DNA of 64,000 bases from NCBI GenBank assembly GCA_020205615.1, contig JAINUW010000697.1:62001-126000 (forward strand), written 5' to 3'. The notes below the pieces were generated by a model. That model had not been told where the DNA came from, did not search any database, and saw only the letters and a list, made by a program, of their open reading frames with translations. The first letter of the stretch is position 1. Each line of letters opens with the position of its first letter. Below are positions 1 through 10,873 of this stretch, one piece after another. Made by a program: the position numbers and the translations under genes. The DNA is from Panax quinquefolius. Its lineage: Eukaryota > Streptophyta > Magnoliopsida > Apiales > Araliaceae.

Positions 1-825
1 TAATAACCAACTAAGCCTAAAGCTACGTATTTCGATTCTGAGCTTAGGTTGTTCTCAATTGTGACTCATATCCCAACCTTGGATAGCACGTTACAATGAC
101 ACCTATCGATTTTTACTATCGCATGCGAATATGGTGTCCCCTACGGAGAGAATGCGGCGGTGCATTCCACAAAGGAAGTCACCGGATAAAGGCTCGGTAC
201 CAAATTCTATAGTTGAATTTTAACTCACGAAGTTCAATAGGAGCCATTCGATATGAGATTTTAGAAATGAGTTTTGTCTTAGGGTTCAAAGTCGATACAA
301 AATTTAATATCGGGCTTTGGGAGTAAACCAAGAAATTCTTGAAAATACGTCGGGGAAAAATCAATAACAACAAGAATATTATTCAAATCGGCGTGTCTTT
401 ATTCAAATCCATAACATGGACTAAGAAAACTTGACATCCGTAATAAGCGAATGACTTCATGGCTTGATATGAAAATGTTTGACTCTACAATGGTTTGATT
501 GCTTGAATTGAATAACGGGTTGCTTAGGAATATGAAAACTAATGACCTTACAAAAGTAATCAATTTGGCATGATGAGTAGTAGTTAATCAAAAATAAAAT
601 CACATCAAAAGCAATATCTTTAATAGAAATAAGGTTAACGGGTAATGTGATGGTGCTGACTTGAATCAAACAAGATTTCTAAACAACGGATGTAATGAAA
701 GTTTCTCTAGCGGAGTCTCCATAAATAGGTCAAAGTCTAATTTCTCTCGTAGTCAAGTTCAAGCGTTGGCGCAAGAAAGAGAGATAAAAGAATGGGTAGA
801 ACCCGGTATCTAGTAAGGTATAAAC
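1..825 (-). pseudogene. pol: pol remnant: protease plus short RT piece
   Basis: The aspartic protease active-site region (D-T-G type) lies near 805-825, and its C-terminal flap end is near 585-640, both on the minus strand. The start of reverse transcriptase follows at about 179-280 with the motif ISKISYRMAPIELRELK. Instead of the usual polymerase palm with its Y-x-D-D box, the sequence passes within about 200 bases to the C-terminal RT piece that begins at the left edge. The same deletion is present in the other non-hybrid copies of this window. Confidence 0.7.
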
Positions 826-829
826 TTTG

Positions 830-2066
830 CAAGAATTTATAATTAACTAACTTGCGTGCTAACCGTTCGGGTTCCTCGCATTTTAATGAAGTCACGACAA
901 AGCGCTCTTCGGGAATCGTTGACTTTGACTTTTACGGGACATCCTTTTGAGTCACCATTCCCATTTGGGTGGGTTTCGATATCGTCTGATCTCGGCGATA
1001 TGTCCTTCTTTTCCACAATTATAGCATACCTTAAAGCTGTTGTGGGCGGTTTGGGGTGATATATCCCTCTTTCCGCATTTGTAACATCTGACCGGTGGTC
1101 TTTCTCCTCCCTTGGAACCGGTTACTCTCTTGGGTTGACATCTTCACATGGTCGTTGTTGAATCTCTCTTTTTAAAATCTCCTCCAGACTCGCTTCTTCT
1201 ATTTTCATGGCCACGATTACCACTAGAGTGGTTACCGCCTTTGTCCGTATTCTTCTTCTCTCATTTGGTTATCGTTATTTTGACGATTTTGCTATCTTGG
1301 TATGATCTGGTTATGGTCCCTCGGTTGAGCGTACTCGTTATCTCGCTCTAACAATGAGAGCCTGTGATTGACATCATCTGAATAGAGAAAATTTATGAGA
1401 AATGAGATCTTGGCGTATATCGGGTTTCAAACCTCTCGAAACATCCGCGTCATCGTTCCTCATTCTCCACCAAATGAGGTGCAAACTGGATAACTCATGA
1501 ACCGCCTCGTCTTTGGGACACCGTCATGTTATACTACTCGGTCTAATAAACTCCACTTCCTTCGTATATGAATACTTTCGGGAAGTACTTGTCATTGAAG
1601 CTATTTCTGAAATGTCTCCCATGACATCTTTGAGTGCAATTTGGATGGAGTGCGCTTCTGATTCCCACCGATGTCTGCCTCGTTACGGAACATAAAAGTA
1701 GCGAATGGAACTTTTCTGTTCCTCCGTGCATCCCAAGACATCGAATATCTTGGTAATTTGTTTGACCCACGTCTCGCCTTAATCGGATCCGGCTTTCCCC
1801 AATTTTGGTGGTCCCTGACTCTTTGAAGCGCTTGTTTGTGACCACCGTGAATTTCTATCATTTCTCTCTTGTATTTTGAACACGAGTCTCCTAAATCGAT
1901 TTTGCATGAGCTGCAAAAAGCTTCTAAACATCCCTCGTTCATCATCGCTTTCGGTGGTGTTGTTTCACGGGAGGTACATTGTCCCGACTGTTGCACGTTC
2001 TCCTCGTTGTAAAGTCTGAGGCATCTCCACGGTCTCATTTACTCCCATTAATATTCTCGTCGACAT
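830..2066 (-). pseudogene. gag: gag remnant (nucleocapsid and capsid), broken
   Basis: The start ATG is at 2064-2066 on the minus strand, in the same context as the gag starts of the other copies. Frames downstream contain capsid-like pieces such as KVPFATFMFRNEAD, FNDKYFPKV and GLKPDIR, the order seen in Retrotrans_gag domains. A zinc-knuckle region lies around 985-1100 and reads toward 830. At least four frame changes occur, so no intact protein is encoded here. Gag would form the virus-like particle and bind the element RNA in the cytoplasm. Indels fall mainly at CAG/CTG sites and may be sequencing errors. Confidence 0.7.
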
Positions 2067-2238
2067 TCTCAAATCTTGTCGTCATAAAACAAGGGTTAAT
2101 TAAGGAAATCAATATATCACATAATATCCTATATATCTTGACCGACTAACAAATAAGCTTAGGTAGGACACACTAGCGAAGGATTTACTCGTCTCTCCCT
2201 CTAGTTCTATTCCCGATCTCATGGAGATCATATCCTAA

Positions 2239-2250
2239 GCTACGATACCA
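2239..2250 (-). other. Primer binding site (initiator Met tRNA type), imperfect
   Basis: Read on the minus strand this is TGGTATCGTAGC, four bases inside the LTR end at 2254. Tekay elements normally carry TGGTATCAGAGC, complementary to the 3' end of initiator Met tRNA. The match breaks at the CAG, as in every Tekay copy here. Confidence 0.75.
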
Positions 2251-2253
2251 ATT

Positions 2254-5089
2254 TGTGGCGCCCCAAAATAGGTCCATTCCATCCAACCCATTACGAAAGT
2301 CGCCAAATACATGGTGCGAAATAAACTACAACTTTATTATTACAACATATAAGCTGTGAGTTTAAATACGAGATATTGCCATCTAGACAATATCCACACG
2401 CATAAATAAATCCCCATCATAATTATTGATACATTATTTTACAAAATGGTGAGGACTACTAAACAACTCTCTCTAGAACCTTCATTCCATACCCAGACTA
2501 GTTACTCATTACATTCTCGCCTCACGAGAGAAGAAAAATGGAACAACAAAGAAAAGGGTGAGCTCAACTAGCCCGATAAAGAATATTATGACTAAGATAA
2601 TATACAACAAATTATCGTTAGTCTTCAACGAGGAAAAATCTAATAGAATACAATAGACAACAACAGTTTTAAATCAATATTCGCGGTGAAATAATAATTC
2701 ATTAGAAGAGTTAAGTAGAGAATGAAACTCTATCTATACATATATGAATTTAAAAGTTCATCATCGATATTTTATCCTGTAACATCAATCGATATTCATC
2801 TCGGAATCAAATATTCATCTTTGCTTTTACTGGGCAAAGATATTCATCGATTAGTCGTGTTCATCTAAAAACACTGTTCATCTTTTGCACTCTGGCCAAA
2901 GATATTAATCGATCGATCGTATTCATCTCAACACTGTTCATCTTTACTACTACGGACAAGAGATATTCATCGAAAATCATTATCTTTCTGAGGCGAAGAT
3001 ATTGATAATATCATCATTTAAGGGTGAGGATGATGAAAAATATTTTAAAAAAGCGAATCGGTGAAACAAAATGACAAGGATTAAGGATTAAGGATTAGTA
3101 CTTTGTTTTTATCACGTCCAAAAATACCTCAAAATAATCATAGTGGTGTAAAATTTAAGAATGATCAAAACATGGATCTGATCAAAGCTAGTATCGAGAA
3201 TAGATATTTTAGACGAAAAGAAAAATTTTCATTTTTAAATTGAATAGTGCCGAAATTAAGTGAATAGTGTCAGTATCGTGAATAGTGCAGTATCGTGAAT
3301 AGTAACTCAGACACAAAAGATAGAAATTCACAAAAAAAACATCTTCACGCTTCGTGAATAGTACTTGAATGAATAGTAACTCGTGAATAGTAACTCATGA
3401 ATAGTAACTCATGAATAGTAACTCGTGAATAGTAACTCATGAATAGTAACCCGAGCATGAAAAAGTTCCAAATTTGATAAAATTTCCAACCAATATTTGA
3501 CATAATGATATTGAAGAAATAATATCATTTTGAAGAAAATAACATCCCTTACCTCGAAAAGGCAGTACTTCTAGTTGAAACAGGATATAGGCTATGACTT
3601 GAACTTGCACCGTATAGCAATACTCAAAGTATACTCAAAAAATACTCACAAGAATAAACTCGATAATATAGAGAGAAAACTTGATTTTTGGTGTGATTTT
3701 CAATTCTAACCTAAGCTCCCTATTTATAGGAAAATGCTTTAGAACACACAAAAAGTAGAAAATTGAATATAATAATATTATTTATAAACAAAATTCCTTA
3801 GCCCACCTTTGAAATCTGATTTCAGCCATAGCACATGTTAAATGAGGTTCACAAACTCACCAAAAACGTTTTTCTCAAAATAATTAATTAAAACTCCCAA
3901 AAATCAATTATTTGAACTCAAAACTTCAATAATTCATAATAAATAGCCCTTTTATCAGAAAATTTGAATCTTGCGACTTTTTATAGGAAATTCAATTCTC
4001 TACAACTTTGCGAGAAGAAAGTTTTCCAAATTCCAAACAGAAATTGGCAAAAGAAATCCACAAGCAGGCGATTTTACAAATTTATAATCAAATTTCGATC
4101 GATAAATGGGGTCCCATGACACACAAAACATGTGTTAATCATTTAATGCCACAAAAATACTCTTCCTCCTCATATACTCATATATCCCACATTCATTATA
4201 AAAATATCATAATTAATATATTATTAAAATAATATATTTAAATGAATTATTTTATCGAGAAAAAGATAAAATATTAATTTTCAACAATTGTCATTTAAAA
4301 ATTTTCTCCATCTATATCCACATAAAATCAATATTTTCCTCATCATATGAATCAATAATTAATTATTCACAAATAATATTACGAGAATCACTGATATTTG
4401 TGACGGTGCGGTTCAGGAAAGGGGCTTTCGATAAGAATTTCTTCTTCTTGGCGTATGATTAGGTGACCAAACCTCTCCTTAGAGCAGAACTTTCTAGACA
4501 TTGCCAATAATGTTATCTAATAATATTATTGGATAATATGAATTATTAGCCGATAATAAAAAATCTTGTGTAATGACAATTATTGAAAACAATGATAATA
4601 TAAAATATCAATATGACAATTATTGAATCGATAAAATAAAATCTTTGAGCGAGTAATTCTTTGTAACAATTATTGAGTAGTGCCTTCTTACGTAAGAATC
4701 AATAATTGGTGCAATCTGGTATCTTCTTGTTCAACAACAGCGTATTAGTGTGTTTTAACCACCGGGTATTCCAACGATGATACTTGGTAACAACTACATC
4801 GTTATTTATAAACAACTTATATTTGTCGTTTTCTTCATCAATCGCTTTTCGTTATGGGGCCCACAAAAAAAGCTGCTTGTCGTAAATGCGAATATTCCCG
4901 ACGATACGAATATTCCACGACCAAACGAATATTCCCAAGCGATAATGAATATTTTATAACCACTTGCTTATTCGAAATATTTGCGTATTTTACCCATAAC
5001 TATCCACATTAATCAAATCAACCCTTACTATTTCAAAATAATAAATAGAGGAAAATAAATTTCATTTATTAATAATTTGGGGTCTTACA
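2254..5089 (-). repeat. Long terminal repeat, beta subtype, shared by two tandem element copies
   Basis: On the minus strand the LTR starts TGTAAGACCCC (5089 downward) and ends GGCGCCACA (2254). It has internal Tekay sequence on both sides: a polypurine tract and pol end at 5090 and upward, and a primer site at 2253 and downward. A TATA-type core CCTATAAATAGG (minus) lies at 3719-3730. R-U5 carries two tandem arrays: GAATAGTAACTC(G/A)T units at about 3355-3455 and longer units around AATATCTTTGGCC at about 2800-3000. CAATWATTG sites cluster at about 4570-4710. Length 2836 bp. Confidence 0.9.
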
Positions 5090-5109
5090 ACCTCCCCTCC
5101 TTATGAAAT

Positions 5110-5600
5110 TTCGTCCTCGAAATTGACGTACGTACCTGGTGTTTCGAAAAGATGAGAATACCTCGCTTTCATTTTCGTTTCCAACTCCTAGGTCATTTCC
5201 TCAATAGCATGGTTTCTCCACAAAACTTTAACTTGTGGTATAACCTCGGTACATAGGACATGTTCTTTCCTCTACAAGATCTTGACAGGTACCTCCTCGT
5301 ACGTTAAGTCTTCGGCTATCTCGTCCGGTTCTAACTCAATGACGTGGTTTGGGTCGTCCACATATTTACGTAACATCGATACGTGAAAAACGTTATGAAC
5401 ACGCGTTATACTTGGCGGTAAAACGAGTCTATAGGCCACAGTTCCTATTCGATCGAGAATTTCAAATGGATTAATAAATCGAAGGTTTGAGCTTTCCTCA
5501 CCTCACCGATTCTCGCTTTTGAAATAACAACTTCTTGCACCTCCTTCTTCAAATTCATCAGCTCCGGTGTGTAGCTTGAACAGCTTTAACTTTATCGATT
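5110..5600 (-). pseudogene. Integrase N-terminal scrap fused to GPY/F module and chromodomain-like tail
   Basis: The linker before integrase (about 5555-5600) jumps directly to a segment like RKAQTFDLLILLKFSIE-R (about 5440-5500), the GPY/F end of integrase. The zinc-finger-to-DDE part is absent. A chromodomain-like tail follows at about 5115-5340. El2 has the same fusion at 52660-53100. Chromodomains of chromoviruses target integration to heterochromatin. The integrase itself cannot be active here. Confidence 0.7.
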
Positions 5601-6290
5601 AAAGTCGATTATACTCGTATATCATCACGTGGGTACCTAGAGTTTTCATCTCCATCTCTATTATTTGTAAATTATATGAAATGAGTCTTTGACAATATCG
5701 TACTCGTACTTGTATATCGATCTTCTACTCAACACGTCGGCTACCACGTTAAGCTTTTCGAGGATGGCATGGTCGAACATGTCTTTGAAATGAGTCTCCT
5801 CTTGAGTTCTTGAAGCTCTTCCCACATTCCTTGCTCCATTCGAATTTTGTATCTCTGAGTCATTTGCGTTAATGGAATAGCGATTCGAGAATATCCTTCA
5901 ACGAATCTCCGATAATAACCAACTAAGCCTGAAAGCTACGTATTTCGATTCTGAGCTTAGGTTGTTCTCAATTGTGACTCATATCCCAACCTTGGATAGC
6001 ACGTTACAATGACACCTATCGGTTTACTATCGCATGCGAATATGGGTGTCCCCTACGATGCGGCGGTGCATTCCACAAAGGAAGTCACCGGATAAAGGCT
6101 CGGTACCAAATTCTATAGTTGAATTTTAACTCACGAAGTTCAATAGGAGCCATTCGATATGAGATTTTAGAAATGAGTTTTGTCTTAGGGTTCAAATTCG
6201 ATACAAAATTTAATATCGGGCTTTGGGAGTAAACCAAGAAATTCTTGAAATACGTCGGGAAAAACAATAACAACAAGAATATTATTCACA
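5600..6290 (-). pseudogene. Reverse transcriptase / RNase H remnant with core deleted
   Basis: The N-terminal RT motif SKISYRMAPIELRELK is at about 6120-6225. The C-terminal RT piece, related to the F-L-G-L-x-G-Y-Y-R-R-F motif, lies at about 5840-5935. Only about 200 bases separate them, so the palm with its catalytic aspartates is missing. The next motif, VVADVLSRRS (the sequence normally after RNase H), follows directly near 5725-5760, so the RNase H core is gone too. Confidence 0.75.
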
Positions 6291-6469
6291 TCGGCGTGTC
6301 TTTATTCAAATCCATAACATGGACTAAGAAAACTTAACATCCATAATAAGCGAATGACTTCATGGCTTGATATGAAAATGTTTGACTACAATGGTTTGAT
6401 TGCTTGAATTGAATAACAAGGTTGCTTAGGAATATGAAAACTAACAACCTTACAAAAGCAATCAATTTG

Positions 6470-6725
6470 GCATGATGAGTAGTTAACAATCAATCCCTAA
6501 AATCACATCAAAAGCAAATATCTTTAAATAAATAAGGTTAACAGGTAATGTGATGGTGCTGACTTGGATCAAACAAGATTTCTAAACAATGGATGTAATG
6601 AAAGTTTCTCTAACGAGTCTCCATAAATAGGTCAAAGTCTAATTTCTCAGTAGTCAAGTTCAAGCGTTGAGCGCAAGCAAGAGAGATAAAAGAATGGGTA
6701 GAAGCGGTATCTATCTAGTAAGGTA
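6470..6725 (-). pseudogene. Retroelement aspartic protease remnant
   Basis: The region matches the El2 protease (51616-51905), with its active-site end near 6700-6720 and the conserved Ile-Leu-Gly end near 6490-6510 on the minus strand. The active-site codons are disrupted by an insertion (reads ...CTAGATAGATACC...). The enzyme would cut the gag-pol polyprotein inside the particle. Confidence 0.6.
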
Positions 6726-6751
6726 TAAACTTCGCAAGAATTTATAATTAA

Positions 6752-7977
6752 CTAACCTTGTGCTAACCGTTCGGGTTCCTCGCATTTTGACCGGTCACGA
6801 CAAGCGCTCTTCCGAGAATCGTTGACTTTGACTTTTCTAGGACATCCTTTTGAGTCACCATTCCATTGGACTGGGTTTCGATATCGTACAATCTCGGCGA
6901 TATGTCCTTTTTTTCCACAATTATAGCATACCTTAAAGCTGTTGTGGGCGGTTTGGGGTGATATATCCCTCTTCCCACATTTGTAACATCGACCGGTGGT
7001 CTTTTCTCTCCCTTGGAACCGGTTACTCTTAATCTTTGACATCTTCACATGGTCGTTGTTGAATCTCCTCTTTTAAAATCTCCTCCAGACTCGCTTCTTC
7101 TATTTTCATGGCCACGATTACCACTAGAGTGGTTCCGCCTTTGTCAGTATTCTTCTTTCTCCATTTGGTTATCGTTATTTTGATGGATTGCTATCTTGGT
7201 ATGATCTGGTTATGGTCCCTCGGTTGAGCGTACTTTCGTTATCTCGCTCTAACAACTGAGCCACATTGACAACATCTGAATAGAGAAAATTTATGAGAAA
7301 TGAGATCTTGGCGTATGTCGGGTTTCAAACCTCTCGAAACATCCGCGTCATCGTTCCTCATTCTCCACCAAATGAGGTGCAAACACGGATAACTCATGAA
7401 CTTGCCGCCTCGTCTTTGGGACACCGTCGTGTTATTCTACTCAAGTCTAATAAACTCCACTTCCTTCATATATAACTTGAATACTTTCGAGGAAGTACTT
7501 GTCATTGATTTATTTTTGAAATGTCTCCCATGACATCTTTGAGTGCAATTTGGATGGGTACGCTTCACTGATTTCCACCGATGTCGCCTCATTACGGAAC
7601 ATAAAAGTAGCGAATGGAACTTTCGTTCCTCCGTGCATCCCAAGACATCGAATATCTTGGTAATTTGTTTGACCCACGTCTCGCCTTTAATCGGATCGGC
7701 TTTCCCAGAATTCGGTGATCCCAACTCTTTGAGCTGCTTGCATTTGTGACCACCGTGAATTGCTATCATTTCCTCTTGTATTTTGAACACGAGTCTCCCT
7801 AAATCGATTTTGCATGAGCTGCAAAAAGCTTCTAAACATCCCCTCGTTCATCATACGCTTTCGGTGGTGTTGTTCAACGGAGGTACATTGTCGACTGTTG
7901 CATGTTCTCCTCGTTGGTAAGTACTGAGGCATCTCCACGGTCTCATTTACTCCATTATTAATATTCTCGGTCGACAT
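6752..7977 (-). pseudogene. gag: gag remnant, beta type
   Basis: The start ATG is at 7975-7977 (minus). Capsid-like pieces include KQITKIFDVLG (about 7630-7670), MKEVEFIRLE near 7440-7470 and GLKPDIRQDLISHKFS near 7270-7330. Two zinc-knuckle regions follow, with CYKCGKRD near 6975-6990 and CYNCGKKGHIA near 6895-6930. At least three frames are needed, so the gene is broken as sequenced. The final knuckle cysteine is not seen in frame. The order matches a Retrotrans_gag domain followed by nucleocapsid. Confidence 0.75.
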
Positions 7978-8153
7978 TCTCAAAATCTTGTCATAAAACA
8001 AGGGTTAATTAAGGAAATCAATATATCACATAATATCCCTATATCTTGACCAACAACTAACAAATAAGCTTAGGTAGGACACACTAGCGAAGGATTTACT
8101 CGTCTCTCCCCTCCTAGTTCTATTTCCCGATCTCCGCAAAGATCATATCCTAA

Positions 8154-8165
8154 GCTACGATACCA
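8154..8165 (-). other. Primer binding site, imperfect
   Basis: Reads TGGTATCGTAGC on the minus strand, just inside the LTR edge at 8168. It is the same imperfect match to the initiator Met tRNA as at 2239-2250. Confidence 0.75.
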
Positions 8166-8167
8166 AT

Positions 8168-10873
8168 TGTGGCGCCCCAAAATAGGTCCATTCCATCCAA
8201 CCCATTCTAAGTCGCCCAAATACATGGTGCGAAATAACTACAACTTTATTATTACAACATATAAGCTGTGAGTTTAAATACGAGATATTGCCATCTAGAC
8301 AATATCCACACGCAAATAAATCCCCATCATAATTATTGATACATTATTTTACAAAAATGGTGAGGACTACTAAACAACTCTCTCTAGAACCTTCATTCCA
8401 TACCCGACTAGTTACTCGCTATAATCTCGCTCACGAGAAGAAAAATGGAACAACAAGGAAAAGGGTGAGCTCAACTAGCCCGGTAAAGAATGTTATGACT
8501 AAGATATAATACAACAAATTATCGTTAGTCTTCAACGAGGAAAAATATGATAGAATACAATAGACAACAAGTTTCGGATCAATATATTAGCGGTGAAATA
8601 ATAATTCATTAGAAGAGTTACGTAGAGAATGAAATCTACTATAATCTATGAATTTAAAAGTTCATCATCAATATTTTATCCTGTAACATCAATCGATATT
8701 CATCTCAAATAGAATATTCATCTTTGCACTTCTGGGCCAAAGATATTCACGATTAGTCATGTTCATCTAAAACACACATTCATCTTTTGCTCTGGGCCAA
8801 AGATATTAATCGATCGGTCGTATTCGGTCATGTTCATCTCAACACCTATTCAACTTTTCATCACTACTGGGCCAAAGATATTGATAATATCATCATTTAA
8901 GATTGAGGATGATGAAAATATTTTTAAGAAAGCGAATCCGGTGAAACAAAATGACAAGAATTAAAGATTAAGGATTCGTACTTTGTTTTATCCATGTCCA
9001 ACAATACCTCAAAATAATCATAGTGGTGTAAAATTCAAGAATGATCAAAACATGGATACAATCAAAGCTAGTATCCGAATAGATATTTTAGACGAAAAGA
9101 AAAATTTTCATTTTTTAAGTGAATAGTAATGAGTATCGTGTCGAGTATCGTGAATAGTAACTCGACACCAAAAGATAGAAATTCCACAAAAAAACATCTT
9201 CACGCTTCATGAATAGTACTCGTGAATAGTAACTCGTGAATAGTAACTAATGAATAGTAACTCATGAATAGTAACTCGTGAATAGTAACCCGAGCATGAA
9301 AAAGTTCCAAATTTGATAAAAATTTCCAACCAATATTTCGGCATAATGATATTGAAGAAATAATATCATTTTGAATAAAATAACATCCCTTACCACGAAA
9401 GGCAGTACTTTAGTTGAAACAGGATATAGGCTATGACTTGAACTTGCAAGTATATCAACACTCAAAGTATACTCACAAGAATAACGCTCGATAATATAGA
9501 GAGAAAACTTGAGTTTTGGTGTGATTTTCAATTCTAACCTAAGCTCCCTATTTATAGGAAAATGCTTAGAACACCAAAAGCGAAAATTGAATATAATAAT
9601 ATTATTTATAAACAAAATTCCTTAGCCCACCTTTGAAATCTGATTTCAGCCATAGCACATGTTAAATGAGGTTCACAAACTCACCAAAAACGTTTTTCTC
9701 AAAATAATTAATTAAAACTCCCAAAAATCAATTATTTGAAACTTGAAACTTCAATAATTCATAATAAATAGCCCTTTTATCAGAAAAATTCAAATCTCGC
9801 GACTTTTTTATAGGAAATTCAAATCTCTACAACTTTCCAGAAGAAAGTTTTCTAAATTCCAAACAAAAATTGACCGAAATCCACAAGCAGGCGATTTTAC
9901 AGTTATAATCAAATTTCGGTCGATAAATGGGGTCCACCGAAACACACAAAACATGTGTTAATCATTTAATGCCACAAAATACTCTTCCTCTCTCATATAC
10001 TCATATATCCCACATTCATTATAAAAATATCACCGTTAATATATTATTAAAATAATATATTTAAATGAAATATTTTATCGAGAAAAGATAAAATATTAAT
10101 TTTCAACAATTGTCATTTAAAAATTTTCTCCATCTATATCCACATAAAATCAATATTTTCCTCATCATATGAATCAATAATTAATTATTCACAAATAATA
10201 TTCTGAGAATCACAATATTGACAACCAGTAGTTCAGGAAAGAGGGGCTTTCAATAAGAATTTTTCTTCTTGGTGGCTTGATTAGGTGACCAAACCTCTCC
10301 TTAGAGCGAGAACTTTCTAGACATTGCCAATAAAAAAATATTATTGTAATGACAATTATTGAAAAAATTTGTGTAATATAAAATATCAACGCAACAATTA
10401 TTGAATCAATAAAATAAAATAAAATTTGAATAGTAATTATCGTAACAATTATTGAGTAGTGCCTTCTTACGTAAGAATCAATAATTGGTGCAATACCTCT
10501 GTGTCTTCTTGTTCAACAACAGCGTATTAGTGTGTTTTTTAACCACGGGTATTCCAACAGATAATTAGTGAATAACTACATCGTTATTTATAAACAACTT
10601 ATATTTGTCGTTTTCTTCATCCAATCGCTTTTTCGTTATGGGGCCAAAAAAAATCGCTGCTGGCCGTCGTCACGAATATTCCCGAAATATCGAATATTCC
10701 ACGACCAAACGAATATTCCCCGACGATAATGAATATTTTATAACCACTTGCTTATTCGAAATATTTTCATATTTTACCCATAACTATCCACATTAATCAA
10801 ATCAACCCTTACTATTTCAAAATAATAAATAGAGGAAAATAAATTTCATTTAATAATAATTTGGGGTCTTACA
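8168..10873 (-). repeat. 5' LTR of left tandem array, beta subtype
   Basis: Minus-strand start TGTAAGACCCC at 10873, end GGCGCCACA at 8168; 2706 bp. The outer edge abuts Tat-like sequence at 10874, so the expected target duplication is CCAGC (10874-10878); its partner lies outside the window. TATA core at 9547-9558 (CCTATAAATAGG, minus). GAATAGTAACTC tandem units at about 9200-9290. Four CAATWATTG sites at 10353-10487. Confidence 0.9.
10353..10487. promoter_or_regulatory. Cluster of four CAATWATTG sites with a TACGTA palindrome (U3 of beta LTR)
   Basis: CAATTATTG occurs at 10353, 10395 and 10446, and CAATAATTG at 10479. CTTACGTAAG, a perfect 10-base palindrome, lies at 10466-10475. CAAT(A/T)ATTG is the known class I HD-Zip binding site, and TACGTA is a bZIP core. 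The cluster sits between the LTR start and the TATA box, where U3 enhancers are expected. Confidence 0.5.

Larger units (their letters stand above)
1..2253 (-). mobile_element. Internal region of a Tekay-type Ty3/gypsy element (first left tandem copy, cut by window edge)
   Basis: The stretch repeats 5915-8167 almost base for base and reads on the minus strand. From 2253 downward it holds the primer site, a broken gag, a protease remnant, a short N-terminal piece of reverse transcriptase, and the start of the C-terminal RT piece that the window edge cuts. It is joined on the right to the LTR at 2254-5089, which also serves as the 3' LTR of the neighbouring copy. Many short indels break every frame. 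Known of the family: Tekay elements encode one gag-pol polyprotein. Inferred: a defective beta-type copy. Confidence 0.85.
5090..8167 (-). mobile_element. Internal region of Tekay-type element (second left tandem copy), beta type
   Basis: Bounded by LTRs on both sides, with the primer site at 8154-8165 and the polypurine tract at about 5090-5104. In order on the minus strand: gag, protease, truncated RT, an RNase H stump, a remnant of integrase lacking its core, and a chromodomain-like tail. At 3078 bp it is well short of the usual ~5 kb for Tekay. It shares its deletions with El2 (50208-53126). Confidence 0.88.
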
